From: Eubacteriales bacterium
GTDB lineage: Bacteria; Bacillota; Clostridia; Lachnospirales; Lachnospiraceae
Reading direction: 5' to 3'
DNA: 64,000 nucleotides
Assembly (NCBI GenBank): GCA_030536855.1
Contig: JAUNPK010000004.1
Coordinates: forward strand, 1-64,000
The translations under genes and the position numbers were made by a program. Within the stretch, counting starts at the first letter, position 1. Every line of letters begins with the position of its first letter. Under the pieces are notes generated by a model. That model saw only the letters and a program-made list of their open reading frames with translations, was not told where the DNA came from and ran no database searches. Positions 36,951 to 46,770 of this stretch are shown here, in pieces.

Positions 36951-37727
36951 CTATATTCCAAAGAGTTTCCTCGCATTCATATTAGTTATATCAATAACCT
37001 CTTCCCTTGACAATCCTTTTATGCAGGCAAGTTTTTCTGCTACAAAGGAAATGTTTTCAGAGTAATTTCTCGTTCCTCTGTGTGGCTCGGGTGCCATATA
37101 CGGGCAGTCCGTCTCAAGTACAATTCTGTCCATAGGTATGTACTCAGCCGCCTCCACTAATTTCTTGGCATTTTTAAATGTGAGAACTCCGCCTATTCCT
37201 ATATGGAAGCCCAAGTTAAGAAAATCTCTTGCAGCCTCCTTTGAATAAGAATAACAATGAATTATTCCTCCTACATTTTGGGCATTTTCTCCCTTAATAC
37301 TCTCCAGAGTATCGTTGCAGGCGTCCCTTGAATGAATAATAACAGGTTTATTAACCTCTACTGCAAGAGACAACTGCTCCCTGAATTTTTCAAGCTGCAA
37401 TGTTTTTTCCGGCTCCGGATAATAGTAATCAAGGCCAATCTCACCGACAGCTACTACTTTAGGGTTATGAAGGGCACAATTTTTCAGCCACTCTATTTCA
37501 TCCTTTCCAAGATTAACTATATCATCAGGATGAACCCCGATTGCTGCATACACTCTCTCATATTTGTCTGCAAGTTCCATGGAAGCATGACATCCCCTGA
37601 TGCTTGCCCCCACATTTATAATATAATCAACTGAGCCTTCATCTGCCAGCATAGAACTTATTAATGCGTCCCTGTCTTTATCATAACACTCATCATCATA
37701 ATGAGCATGAGTTTCAAATATCTTCAT
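36951..37727 (-). CDS. tatD: TatD-family metal-dependent deoxyribonuclease
   Basis: About 258 residues. TIM-barrel metallohydrolase. Ligands visible in ETHAHYDDECYD, GEIGLDYYY, IIHSRDACNDTLE, GIIHCYSYS and ETDCPYMAPEPHRG. The family has 3'-5' exonuclease activity in DNA repair or turnover. The ATG at 37727 starts MKIFETHAHYDD, with GGGAG 9 nt upstream. Located between metG and rsmA on one strand; the metG-tatD gap is filled by an inverted-repeat element. Confidence 0.94.
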   Translation of the reverse strand: MKIFETHAHYDDECYDKDRDALISSMLADEGSVDYIINVGASIRGCHASMELADKYERVYAAIGVHPDDIVNLGKDEIEWLKNCALHNPKVVAVGEIGLDYYYPEPEKTLQLEKFREQLSLAVEVNKPVIIHSRDACNDTLESIKGENAQNVGGIIHCYSYSKEAARDFLNLGFHIGIGGVLTFKNAKKLVEAAEYIPMDRIVLETDCPYMAPEPHRGTRNYSENISFVAEKLACIKGLSREEVIDITNMNARKLFGI

Positions 37728-37762
37728 TTCTTCCAACTCCCACATATTGTCTTTTTAGGAAG

Positions 37763-37837
37763 AGGGTCAGACCCCATAAAATTTTTATAAATTTTTCCCA
37801 AGAAAAAATTTATAAAAATTTTATGGGGTCTGACCCT
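37763..37837. repeat. GGGGTCAGACCCC inverted-repeat element, copy 1
   Basis: About 34-nt arms, essentially perfect, around a short loop (AGGGTCAGACCCCATAAAAT at the left end). Each end carries a smaller palindrome, GGGTCAGACCC. It lies between metG and tatD; it would fold into a very stable stem in either strand's RNA. Confidence 0.9.
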
Positions 37838-37843
37838 CCTTAA

Positions 37844-39820
37844 TTATCCAATTTCGCTTCCTGAAATGATATCCTTATCAACTGTCATAACTGACAGGTT
37901 ATCCTTGTCATCCATTGCAGCAAGAATCATTCCCTGGGACTCAACTCCGCAAATTGTACGAGGTGCAAGGTTGGTTATAACTGCAACCTTCTTTCCAATC
38001 ATCTCTTCAGGCTTGTAATAGTTAGCAATTCCCGAAACAATCTGCCTTACTTCTTCACCGATTCTTATCTGTGAGCAAAGAAGTTTCTTGGCCTTCTTAA
38101 CAGGTTCGCATTTAAGTACCTCTCCCACCTGAATCTGAATCTTTTCAAAATCCTCAAATGTAATCTCAGGTTTCTTCTCAACAACAGGATACTCCACTAC
38201 TCCATTTGCTTTTTTCTGAGCTTCCTGAATAGCTTCAACCTTTTCCTTAAGATCTTTCTCATAATCTAATCTTGCAAAAAGAATCTCCGGAGTATCTGTT
38301 ACCTTAATTCCCGACTCTCTTAAACCAAATGTTGCTAAGTCATCAAAATCTCTTACTCCCGCTGACGCATTATCAGGATATAACTGGGCAAGAATCTTGT
38401 CTGTTGTACCTGGCATAAATGACTTAAGCAGATTAGCTCCAATAGTGATACTTTCAACCAGGTTATATAATACTTCTGCAAGTCTATCCTGCTTATCTTC
38501 TTCCTTGGCAAGTGCCCAAGGCATTGTCTCATCAATATACTTGTTGCATCTCTTAAATAGTGTAAACACCTCTGTGATAGCATCGGCAACATGAAGTGTA
38601 GACATTTTATTCTGAACCTTGTCTCTTGTTGATGTTACAACTGTCTTGAGATCCCCGTCAATTGCCTCATCCACAACGCCTGTCTTATTAACCACACCGC
38701 CAAAATACTTATTAGACATGGCAATTGTTCTGTTAACAAGATTTCCCAATGTATTTGCAAGGTCAGAATTCATACGTTCCACCATAAGTTCCCATGAAAT
38801 AACACCATCATTTTCAAATGGCATTTCGTGAAGAACAAAATAACGAACAGCGTCAACTCCGAAAAGATCTACAAGGTCATCTGCATAAAGTACATTTCCC
38901 TTTGATTTACTCATCTTACCATCATTCTGTAACAGCCAAGGATGTCCAAATACCTGCTTAGGAAGCGGTTCACCCAATGCCATAAGAAAAATTGGCCAAT
39001 ATATAGTATGGAATCTGATAATATCTTTTCCGATAAGATGTAAATCAGCCGGCCAGTACTTCTTATATTGTTCTGAAGAGTTTCCATCTGCATCATAGCC
39101 TATACCTGTAATATAGTTGGTAAGGGCATCAAGCCATACATAAACCACATGTCTGTCATCAAAATCAACAGGAATACCCCATTTGAATGAAGTTCTTGAT
39201 ACACAAAGATCCTGAAGTCCCGGAAGGAGGAAATTGTTCATCATCTCATTCTTCCTTGAAACCGGCTGAATAAACTCAGGATGAGTATTAATATGTTCAA
39301 TAAGTCTGTCAGCATATTTGCTCATCTTGAAAAAATATGCCTCTTCCTTTGCAGGCTTAACTTCCCTTCCGCAGTCAGGACATTTTCCGTCAACAAGCTG
39401 AGACTCTGTCCAGAAAGATTCACACGGAGTACAATATAAACCTTCGTAAGCTCCCTTATAAATATCTCCCTGATCATAGAGTTTCTTAAATATCTTCTTA
39501 ACCTGCTTTTCATGGTCCTCATCTGTTGTTCTTATGAATTTATCGTAAGATGTGTCCATAAGATCCCATATTCTCTTTATTTCTGTAGAGACATTATCAA
39601 CAAACTCTTTTGGAGTTATGCCTGCTTCCTCAGCCTTAAGCTCTATCTTCTGTCCATGTTCGTCCGTTCCGGTCTGAAAGAATACATCATAACCCTCCTG
39701 ACGTCTGAATCTTGCAATGCTGTCTGCAAGCACAATTTCATAAGTATTACCAATATGCGGTTTACCTGATGTATATGCAATAGCAGTAGTCATATAAAAT
39801 GATCCTTTATTCTGTGGCAT
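37844..39820 (-). CDS. metG: Methionyl-tRNA synthetase
   Basis: 658 residues. Charges tRNA-Met. The class I catalytic domain has GKPHIGNTYEIV (HIGH variant), a zinc knuckle CTPCESFWTESQLVDGKCPDCG and DGKMSKSKGNVL. The anticodon-binding helices follow, and the C-terminal ~110 residues are an EMAP/Trbp111-type tRNA-binding domain (DFEKIQIQVGEVLKCE, IVSGIANYYKPEEMIG). GGAGG lies before the ATG. I see no T-box leader in the 279-bp upstream region. Confidence 0.98.
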   Translation of the reverse strand: MPQNKGSFYMTTAIAYTSGKPHIGNTYEIVLADSIARFRRQEGYDVFFQTGTDEHGQKIELKAEEAGITPKEFVDNVSTEIKRIWDLMDTSYDKFIRTTDEDHEKQVKKIFKKLYDQGDIYKGAYEGLYCTPCESFWTESQLVDGKCPDCGREVKPAKEEAYFFKMSKYADRLIEHINTHPEFIQPVSRKNEMMNNFLLPGLQDLCVSRTSFKWGIPVDFDDRHVVYVWLDALTNYITGIGYDADGNSSEQYKKYWPADLHLIGKDIIRFHTIYWPIFLMALGEPLPKQVFGHPWLLQNDGKMSKSKGNVLYADDLVDLFGVDAVRYFVLHEMPFENDGVISWELMVERMNSDLANTLGNLVNRTIAMSNKYFGGVVNKTGVVDEAIDGDLKTVVTSTRDKVQNKMSTLHVADAITEVFTLFKRCNKYIDETMPWALAKEEDKQDRLAEVLYNLVESITIGANLLKSFMPGTTDKILAQLYPDNASAGVRDFDDLATFGLRESGIKVTDTPEILFARLDYEKDLKEKVEAIQEAQKKANGVVEYPVVEKKPEITFEDFEKIQIQVGEVLKCEPVKKAKKLLCSQIRIGEEVRQIVSGIANYYKPEEMIGKKVAVITNLAPRTICGVESQGMILAAMDDKDNLSVMTVDKDIISGSEIG

Positions 39821-40099
39821 CTTACTACCTCCATATCTTTATTTTTATCGGGCAAATTTGGAATCAAATTCTTTATAATATGCATACTTTTGAATATACA
39901 TAATTTCCCTATTTTTTATTAAATCAATACGACTAATCATAGAAAAAAAAAAGCCTAATGTCAAGGAAATAGACATTTTCCATACATTCTTTTGTAAAAT
40001 ATGATATATTCTTATAATGTAGACAATTTATTAATATAGCGCAAACCATATATTGTTTTTCACGCCGCTTCCGGAAAATGCGCACAATCAGGAGGTCTT

Positions 40100-41920
40100 A
40101 TGAAAAGTTTTAAACATCCAACTATATACCTGCAGAAAATAATAACTCTGTTAATGGTGCTGATATTAACATTCAGTACCTGCTCATGTAGTTTTAAGAA
40201 TACCGGAAAAAATACAGATAATTCCGATGAATACATTTCGGAAAGCTACAGTTTTGAAGATAACGAAGATTTTGCCTCCTTTACAAAGGAGTTCTTCTGT
40301 GAAATTGTCAGCGAAGACTGCATGACTCTCCACGCATTTATTGAGCATCCTGAAAATTACGGAATAAACGACTATGATGTAACTCTTGGAAGATACGACT
40401 TTGATTCTCTGGATGACACTTCGGATGTTACCGGTTACATCAACCGTCTTATGAGTTTTGACAAAAATACACTTTCTGCAAAACAGCAGATTACCTACGA
40501 CTATCTGTTGCAATACCTTCAGACATTGCTTGAATATAGTGATTTATATCTGTTTAGCACCCAGCTGACCACCACCACCGGAATACAGATTGAATTACCT
40601 ATTCTTTTTGAGGAATATCCTTTTATTGAGAAAAAAGATATTGATGAATATATAACACTTCTTGAAGATGTGGACGGTTTCTTTGAAAATCTGATTGAAT
40701 ACGAAAAGCTTAGAAGCAGCAACGGCTACTTTATGGAAGATACCCTTGCAGATGAAGTTATAGAATCATGTAAATCTATTATCAGTTCTGCCAAAGATGA
40801 AGCTCAGGGAATGTTTATCCCAAGCTTTAATGCAAAAATTGACGCTTTCCAGGGTCTTACAGACGATGAAAGAAACAATTACAAAGAAAAGAATAAGACT
40901 GCCGTGCTTAACCATGTTGTAAAAGGATATCAGACACTTATAGATGGACTTACATCCCTTAAGGGAACCAACAAATATAAAGGGGGATTGTGCAATTATC
41001 CTAGCGGTCAGAAATATTTTGAAAGTGTACTGGCAGAAACTTTAGGCTGGTCAAAATCCATAAGTGAATTCGACAAACTTCTTGATAAATACATGAGTAC
41101 TTACATGGCCTCTATGCAAACCATCTTAATTAAAGATAACTCACTGATTGACAAGGCTGACAACTTTAAATTTAATTTGACCGACCCTACAGGTATACTG
41201 GAAGATTTGAAGAAACGTATTAAGGATGATTATCCTGAAATACCCAATGTAAATTATGATATAAAGTATATTTCCAAGGCTCTGGAAGATTACGCAAGCC
41301 CTGCCATGTACTTCATACCACAGATTGATAATCTGAATATAAATTCTATTTACGTAAATTCGGGAAATAAAGACTCCGGTGACATATATCCAACACTTGC
41401 GCATGAAGGATATCCGGGACACCTGTACCAGACACAGTATTATGCTGCCACAAATCCTGATTACATCCGTCAGATATTAAGAATAGGCGGATATGTGGAG
41501 GGCTGGGCATCCTATGTAGAAGTTCATTCCTATGACTATGCAGACAGTAACAGCCCGGAACTTAATACTCTTATGAGTGATAATTATGCAACAATCCTGT
41601 GCATATATGCTAAAGGTGATATCGGAGTTAATTACTACGGATGGAATGAAGAACAACTTGCAGCCTTCCTTAAAAAATGGGGATACAATAATTCCTCAAT
41701 AGCTCATGAAATGTACTACAGCTTTATTGCCGATCCGGGAAATTACTGTAAATATGTTCTGGGATTTCTCGGTTTTGAAGAATTGCGCAATCATGCCCAA
41801 TCAAGTCTTGGAGATAAGTTCGACCTTAAATCCTTCCATAAATTTGTCCTTGATATGGGGCCGGTACAATTTGACATTCTGTTCAGCAACCTTGAAAAAT
41901 GGGAAGCTGAACAGAAATAA
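40100..41920 (+). CDS. DUF885 family lipoprotein, putative zinc peptidase
   Basis: 606 residues. A lipoprotein signal with cysteines at LTFSTCSCSF predicts anchoring to the outer membrane face. The DUF885 domain covers most of the protein. The metal-binding HEGYPGH (about residue 434) and a downstream Glu in YVEGWASYVE fit a gluzincin-type HExxH-related site. AGGAGG is upstream. It stands alone, divergent from metG and tail-to-tail with the J-domain gene, 3 bp apart. Hydrolytic activity is likely by family; the substrate is unknown. Confidence 0.87.
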   Translation: MKSFKHPTIYLQKIITLLMVLILTFSTCSCSFKNTGKNTDNSDEYISESYSFEDNEDFASFTKEFFCEIVSEDCMTLHAFIEHPENYGINDYDVTLGRYDFDSLDDTSDVTGYINRLMSFDKNTLSAKQQITYDYLLQYLQTLLEYSDLYLFSTQLTTTTGIQIELPILFEEYPFIEKKDIDEYITLLEDVDGFFENLIEYEKLRSSNGYFMEDTLADEVIESCKSIISSAKDEAQGMFIPSFNAKIDAFQGLTDDERNNYKEKNKTAVLNHVVKGYQTLIDGLTSLKGTNKYKGGLCNYPSGQKYFESVLAETLGWSKSISEFDKLLDKYMSTYMASMQTILIKDNSLIDKADNFKFNLTDPTGILEDLKKRIKDDYPEIPNVNYDIKYISKALEDYASPAMYFIPQIDNLNINSIYVNSGNKDSGDIYPTLAHEGYPGHLYQTQYYAATNPDYIRQILRIGGYVEGWASYVEVHSYDYADSNSPELNTLMSDNYATILCIYAKGDIGVNYYGWNEEQLAAFLKKWGYNNSSIAHEMYYSFIADPGNYCKYVLGFLGFEELRNHAQSSLGDKFDLKSFHKFVLDMGPVQFDILFSNLEKWEAEQK

Positions 41921-41923
41921 AGT

Positions 41924-42712
41924 TTACCTGGTTGGTCCTCCGGGACAGCAAAGTCCGCCACCGCCCCAGCAACAGTCGCATATAAGATTGAGAATTATAA
42001 GTCTCATACACCAGTTGCCCATACCTGAAGCCGGGCTCTGGTATGTTCTTTGTTGTCCTGTATACCATGAACCGCCACTGGTCATCTGCTGGTAATATAT
42101 CTGATACTGCATATTGTCCGGATCAAGTTCCACTGCCCTTTTGGCATATTCCATGGCAGTTGCACCATCTCCTTTTCCGGCGTATGCCTTAGAACAATAG
42201 AAATACCACCTGGCATCCCTGTCCTTCATCCCGTTGAGCACGTTTATAGCCTCATTGTAGCTGCCGTTATTAATATAATTGGCTGCAGCCCTTAAATGTA
42301 CTGTAGTTTCATCGTTACCATCCATATTGGAAGCGTTACGTCCATACCCTGAATTTCCGCTTCCTCCATAATAACTTCCAAATCCAAAAGGACCAAATCC
42401 CCAGAATCCGCCAAAATCATCATAATTACCGCCTGTACTTCTTCTGTTCTGGTAATCCCCGTCATATCCATAGCTTCCGGCGCCGCTTCGTGTCTGACTG
42501 TAGGCAGAAGATGTGTAACCACCTTCCTTTTCCTTCATAATCTGATTATATGCCTGCTGAACAGTCTTAAACATTTCCTCTGCCTTATCCTTATTGGGAT
42601 TATTAATATTGGCATCGGGATGGTACTTACGACTTAACATTCTATATGCTTTTTTAATATCCTCATCAGATGCGTCTCTGGACACACCTAATACACTATA
42701 CGGGTCCGTCAT
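41924..42712 (-). CDS. J-domain protein with Gly/Tyr-rich linker, TPR and Cys-rich tail
   Basis: 262 residues. The N-terminal J-domain (residues 1-65) contains the essential HPD in [12 protein letters not shown] Gly/Tyr/Ser-rich linker (65-140) and one or two TPR-like helices ([20 protein letters not shown]) follow. The tail has an unusual hydrophobic and Cys-rich end, [13 protein letters not shown] then LCCPGG. It is a DnaK co-chaperone by motif, not the canonical DnaJ (no zinc-finger domain). The start overlaps the DUF5685 stop by four bases (ATGA), so the two are translated together. Confidence 0.88.
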   Translation of the reverse strand: MTDPYSVLGVSRDASDEDIKKAYRMLSRKYHPDANINNPNKDKAEEMFKTVQQAYNQIMKEKEGGYTSSAYSQTRSGAGSYGYDGDYQNRRSTGGNYDDFGGFWGFGPFGFGSYYGGSGNSGYGRNASNMDGNDETTVHLRAAANYINNGSYNEAINVLNGMKDRDARWYFYCSKAYAGKGDGATAMEYAKRAVELDPDNMQYQIYYQQMTSGGSWYTGQQRTYQSPASGMGNWCMRLIILNLICDCCWGGGGLCCPGGPTR

Positions 42713-43554
42713 GTATCCTCCATACCTGTCTTACCAAGTCTCTTATTCTTAACAATTTCAAATCTTGTCCACACGCCTGAATAAATAATATTGCGTAAAA
42801 GACCTACATTTTCTATTATGGGCAGAATCTCAAAATTTCTTGCACACTCTGCCATTAAAGACTTTAATACAGCTTCAACAAATGCATCAAAATCCTTATT
42901 CTCTCTTCTTGATAAAAGTACGTTGTAATTCGCTTTTTTTTGATCTTTTTCTAAATCATCATAAGCATCAAGAATGTAAATGAATCGTCCAAGTGCATCA
43001 CCGAGTTTTTCCAGTTGCTCTTCCCATTCATCCTTCCTCATAAGAAGAATCTGAGCCATAATTCTGCCAAATTGTTTTGCAGGTTCATCTATATTGGTCT
43101 CCCCTGACTTTTCCAGTTGTGACAGCTTATCCAGACTATTCTTTATAATCTCTGCCTTCTTGGGATACCTGCCCTCAATTCTCTTAACATCTTTTGACAG
43201 TGCTGATGCAAATATTCCACGGGACACCTTCTTCTCATCTTCCCAGTCATCAATACATTTATAATAGGTCATGAGAACATTCATGTCCGCCACATAGCCT
43301 GTAATCTCATTCCGTCTTACATCATGTTTGTGGAAGGGATGTGGGATACAGTTTCCCTGGTAAAATGTAGTTTCAGGCTCGTACAATCCGGTAAGAAGTA
43401 ATACTAAAAATGTCATATCGTAACTTATGGATATCTGCCCTTTCTTACCGAACCTTTCCTTTAGTTCATCGCATAAACCACAATAATATGAGCGGTAAAT
43501 ATCAAATTCCTTGAATTTTAACTCCGGTTTGTTTACAACCACATAACCATACAT
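42709..43554 (-). CDS. DUF5685-type helical protein
   Basis: 281 residues, all-helical. Contains [15 protein letters not shown] near the N-terminus and two Asp-rich helices, [10 protein letters not shown] and [10 protein letters not shown], spaced like the metal-binding motifs of isoprenyl diphosphate synthases; activity is unproven. The ATG at 43554 ([12 protein letters not shown]) follows AGAGGT by 8 nt and is preferred over an ATG 33 bases upstream with no ribosome site. Coupled to the J-domain gene, suggesting a shared process. I recall the label DUF5685 but could not check it. Confidence 0.7.
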   Translation of the reverse strand: MYGYVVVNKPELKFKEFDIYRSYYCGLCDELKERFGKKGQISISYDMTFLVLLLTGLYEPETTFYQGNCIPHPFHKHDVRRNEITGYVADMNVLMTYYKCIDDWEDEKKVSRGIFASALSKDVKRIEGRYPKKAEIIKNSLDKLSQLEKSGETNIDEPAKQFGRIMAQILLMRKDEWEEQLEKLGDALGRFIYILDAYDDLEKDQKKANYNVLLSRRENKDFDAFVEAVLKSLMAECARNFEILPIIENVGLLRNIIYSGVWTRFEIVKNKRLGKTGMEDT

Positions 43555-43668
43555 AGGCCCATACCTCTTGTTGTTTTCGCTAATCATATAACACTGAACT
43601 AAAATTAGTCAACGCAACTTAAAAAAGCTTTATAAATCTTTTATATTCTGTTAAGCAGTTTATTCACA

Positions 43669-44811
43669 TTAATGTATACTTCCACCCATTTTCTGCTTGT
43701 TGTCATACATATTTTTATCTGCCTCATTAAACAGCTTAGTGGTGGATTTTTTATTAGTACCATCCACACGTGCATAACCGATGGCAATTGTAACTTCGTA
43801 TTGAAGTTTTCTTCTGCTGCACTTTTCTGCCACAATCGTTCTTATCTCTTTGATAAGATTATCCACATACTCTGATGAGGTATTATTCACTACAAATGCA
43901 AACTCATCTCCTCCGATTCTTGCCACAAACAGGTTCTCGTCTGAGGCTATCTCTCTTAATCCGGCGGACACAATTTCAATAACCTTATCTCCCTCAGAAT
44001 GTCCGTAAGTATCATTTATCTGTTTGAATTTATTTATGTCAAGAATAACCAGATACAGATTATTATCCTTCTCTGTAACCGCATCATAGGCATATTTTAA
44101 GTATACATCAAACCTTCTTCTGTTATTCAGTCCCGACAACTCATCCGTGGTAACATTACCATGCTGGATATACACATAACATATTACGATGGCAATTGTA
44201 TATGAAGGCCACAGGGTTGAAAGTCCGTAGAACAATATCTGAATCATCGTACCAATAAAAGGCATTATTATGTAAATAATATATACGGCATATTTTTTAT
44301 GCTCATACCCCGGAGATTTAACCAGCTTTATTACAACCTCAACAAAGGCTATAAACACATGAACGAATGGAATCATGCTGACAATGAAAAAATATGGTTC
44401 CCTCGTATATATATTATTCTCCGTAAATGTGAACACGAACTTTGTAAAAGGATTGGTGGCAATCAGAATAAACGCTACTGCTGTAGGAATCAATGCTGCC
44501 AGCTCCAGCTCTCTTCTTCTGGGAGCTTCAATTACCCTGAGACAATACATCATACTAAAAAAGCTCGGAGTCATTGCAAGAGTCCAATGTACATAATTGG
44601 CACCTATATTAAGAGCCCTTGCACCGTAAAATGTTCCACCATCGGCAACCCATGATAAACCATCGGAAATCAAGACAAAAATAAGTAATATAATAGAGCA
44701 TTTAAAACATTTCTGTTCTTCCGAAAGATAAGCAAGACGTGTTTTATCAAGTATTATAAATAATATAATTGCACATACAAAATCCAATTCTGTATAAATA
44801 AGCTGAGTCAT
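43669..44811 (-). CDS. Membrane diguanylate cyclase (GGDEF)
   Basis: About 380 residues. Residues 1-225 hold seven or so membrane helices, resembling the 7TM sensor region of histidine kinases and cyclases. The C-terminal GGDEF domain has LSGLNNRRRFD, DINKFKQINDTYGHSEGD and the intact active site RIGGDEFAF (about 302). It should make c-di-GMP, which often controls motility; the flagellar genes lie 6 kb away. GGGGA precedes the chosen ATG. The upstream region carries a repeat supplying an extended -10. Confidence 0.92.
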   Translation of the reverse strand: MTQLIYTELDFVCAIILFIILDKTRLAYLSEEQKCFKCSIILLIFVLISDGLSWVADGGTFYGARALNIGANYVHWTLAMTPSFFSMMYCLRVIEAPRRRELELAALIPTAVAFILIATNPFTKFVFTFTENNIYTREPYFFIVSMIPFVHVFIAFVEVVIKLVKSPGYEHKKYAVYIIYIIMPFIGTMIQILFYGLSTLWPSYTIAIVICYVYIQHGNVTTDELSGLNNRRRFDVYLKYAYDAVTEKDNNLYLVILDINKFKQINDTYGHSEGDKVIEIVSAGLREIASDENLFVARIGGDEFAFVVNNTSSEYVDNLIKEIRTIVAEKCSRRKLQYEVTIAIGYARVDGTNKKSTTKLFNEADKNMYDNKQKMGGSIH

Positions 44812-44846
44812 ATTATTCCCCATTCCGTTTCTGCATATTTGGCTTC

Positions 44847-44937
44847 ATTATATCACAAGCATAGCTTGTGATGGACATTCGCCGCTCGCCATGAACAAAC
44901 TTCGCTTGCTCCGGCTCGCTAACGCTCATTGTATCAC
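44847..44937. repeat. Hairpin-containing intergenic repeat-like element before the GGDEF gene
   Basis: ATCACAAGC-ATA-GCTTGTGAT (44852-44872) is a perfect hairpin, followed by a GC-richer block (GCTCGCCATGAAC, CGGCTCGCTAACGCTCA) unlike its AT-rich surroundings. Its edge carries TGATATAAT on the minus strand (44855-44847), an extended -10 pointing at the GGDEF gene. Only one copy is in this window. Confidence 0.5.
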
Positions 44938-45001
44938 ATTACTTAAAACGATAATACCCCTGAAGATAAATCTATGCTTTGAAAGGTGAATTTAATCTTG
45001 C

Positions 45002-45029
45002 AAAAAAATAAAAGCCCCACAACCCGGCT
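45002..45029 (-). terminator. Likely terminator after tRNA-Lys
   Basis: A short minus-strand stem (AGCC with GGCT flanking GGGTTGTGG) is followed by a T-rich run. Modest stem, plausible position about 30 bp after the tRNA. Confidence 0.45.
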
Positions 45030-45059
45030 CCAATGACCAAATCATAAGACTTTTCCAAG

Positions 45060-45132
45060 TGCACCGCCAGGGGTTCGAACCCTGGACACCCTGATTAAGA
45101 GTCAGGTGCTCTACCAACTGAGCTAGCGGTGC
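45060..45132 (-). tRNA. tRNA-Lys (anticodon CTT)
   Basis: The cloverleaf folds on the minus strand: acceptor GCACCGC/GCGGTGC, D-arm GCTCAGTTGGTAGAGC, anticodon stem CCTGA/TCAGG with loop CTCTTAA (anticodon CTT), and T-arm CCAGG-GTTCGAA-CCCTGG. Discriminator A; the CCA end is not encoded. Confidence 0.97.
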
Positions 45133-45338
45133 GTTTTTATGTTGTCGTCACAAGGACAAGTGATATAATATCTCATTAAAACATCTTTTGCAATAGTTTT
45201 TTTGTATTTATTCAAGAACAATTTTAAGTTTTTACAATTTTTTTAATTTTTTTTTGCCTAAATACACTTTTTTTGCATCAGATAATGCGGTATTATAGTG
45301 TTAATTTATAATTTTATAAAAAATGATGGGAGATTTTT

Positions 45339-46625
45339 ATGACAGAAGAACATTCTACTGATTCTCTTTCGGATAAGAAAACATACTCAACAGATAATGT
45401 TGTCAAAGATACTATTGTTAAAGATACTGTTATCAATAAGAACCGTTTTCAGCCCAACAGCAAATATTTTACCATTATGATTTACGGTTTGATGTTTATT
45501 TTGTTATCCATTGTTCTGTTTAAGCTTATTGGGGGCTTTGCAGAAACTATGAAAATAATCGGTAATTTCATCGATATTGTATCACCTTTTATTGTTGGGG
45601 CTTTTATTGCATTTATACTTTACCCCTTAGTTCGATTTTTTCAGCGTAAGTTTTTTTTTGGAACGCTTAAAATAAAGTCTGATAAAGCCGCAAAATGGTT
45701 AGCACTTATTTTAACTTACATCGTTGCCATAGGTGTCATAGCCATACTTTTGGTATTTATTATTCCTCAGATATATAAAAGTATCTCCGATATTATCAAT
45801 CAGCTTCCTGTGTGGTATCAGAATGTTACTACATTTATAAATAATTTTGAGAGTAATCACGCAGACTGGACTTTCGTTGATTATAATGTAATTAACCAGC
45901 AGCTCGAATCCCTTTATCCTAAAATAATCGATTATCTTACAGGGCTGGTTACAAATCTGATGCCTTATGTGGTAAATACATCTATTGCTATCTTAAAGGG
46001 TATTGTTAATTTTATTATTTCTATTATGGTTTCAATCTATATGATTTCAGACCATAAGAATATATTTTTCCACTTTAAACGCCTGCTTTATGCTGTATTT
46101 CCTATTAAAAAAGCCGATAAATGCAGAGAAATCGGTAAACAGTGCGGACATATTTTCCTTAACTTTATGTACGGAAAGGCTTTGGATTCCCTTATCATAG
46201 GTATTATATGCTTTATATGTATGATTATATTCCGTTTTCCTTACGCCGTTTTAATAAGTGTTATCGTTGGAATAACTAATATGATTCCATATTTTGGTCC
46301 ATATATAGGCGGCATTCTGGGCGGAATTATCATAGTTATTGTTAATCCAATCCAGGTAATTTTCTTTGCCATTATGATTCTTGTAATTCAGCAATTTGAC
46401 GGACTCTTCCTTGGCCCAAAGATTCTTGGAGACAGCACCGGTCTTAAACCATTGTGGGTTATATTTGCAATCGTAGTTGGCGGCGGACTCTTTGGAGTTT
46501 TGGGAATGTTTTTGGGTGTACCATTTATGGCAGTTATATGCTATATCCTCAACCTCACAGTAGAGCATTTCCTCAATAAGCGTAAGGTTACTGTTACACC
46601 TTATGAGTCCCCGGATAAAATGTAA
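45339..46625 (+). CDS. AI-2E family transporter
   Basis: 428 residues. Multi-pass membrane protein with the family's layout: a polar N-terminal ~40, about seven to eight membrane helices, a helical external region (SISDIINQLPVWYQNVTTFI) and the C-terminal signature GITNMIPYFGPYIGGILGGI then LGPKILGDSTGLKP. Family members are permease-like; AI-2 export is shown for only a few, so the substrate is unknown. GGGAG precedes the ATG. Confidence 0.92.
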   Translation: MTEEHSTDSLSDKKTYSTDNVVKDTIVKDTVINKNRFQPNSKYFTIMIYGLMFILLSIVLFKLIGGFAETMKIIGNFIDIVSPFIVGAFIAFILYPLVRFFQRKFFFGTLKIKSDKAAKWLALILTYIVAIGVIAILLVFIIPQIYKSISDIINQLPVWYQNVTTFINNFESNHADWTFVDYNVINQQLESLYPKIIDYLTGLVTNLMPYVVNTSIAILKGIVNFIISIMVSIYMISDHKNIFFHFKRLLYAVFPIKKADKCREIGKQCGHIFLNFMYGKALDSLIIGIICFICMIIFRFPYAVLISVIVGITNMIPYFGPYIGGILGGIIIVIVNPIQVIFFAIMILVIQQFDGLFLGPKILGDSTGLKPLWVIFAIVVGGGLFGVLGMFLGVPFMAVICYILNLTVEHFLNKRKVTVTPYESPDKM

Positions 46626-46708
46626 TATAAAGCAATATGTGATACGCAATATATGAGGTTCTGTATATGTGACGCTGTATATATGAGATGATATATAAGA
46701 TGTGAAAA

Positions 46709-46737
46709 AGGCTCCCGAATAAAATTTTCGGAGCCTC
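46709..46737. terminator. Bidirectional terminator between AI-2E transporter and nuclease-like gene
   Basis: AGGCTCCCGAA pairs with TTCGGAGCCT (one bulged C). A-rich and T-rich flanks on both sides suit the convergent genes. The AT-rich stretch 46626-46708 before it holds nothing else recognisable. Confidence 0.8.
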
Positions 46738-46770
46738 TTTACATTTTGTTGTAATTTACATTATTTAATT

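Noticed and set aside
39821-40099. T-box leader upstream of metG
   Set aside because: No TGGNACCGCG-type T-box sequence or matching terminator stem was found.
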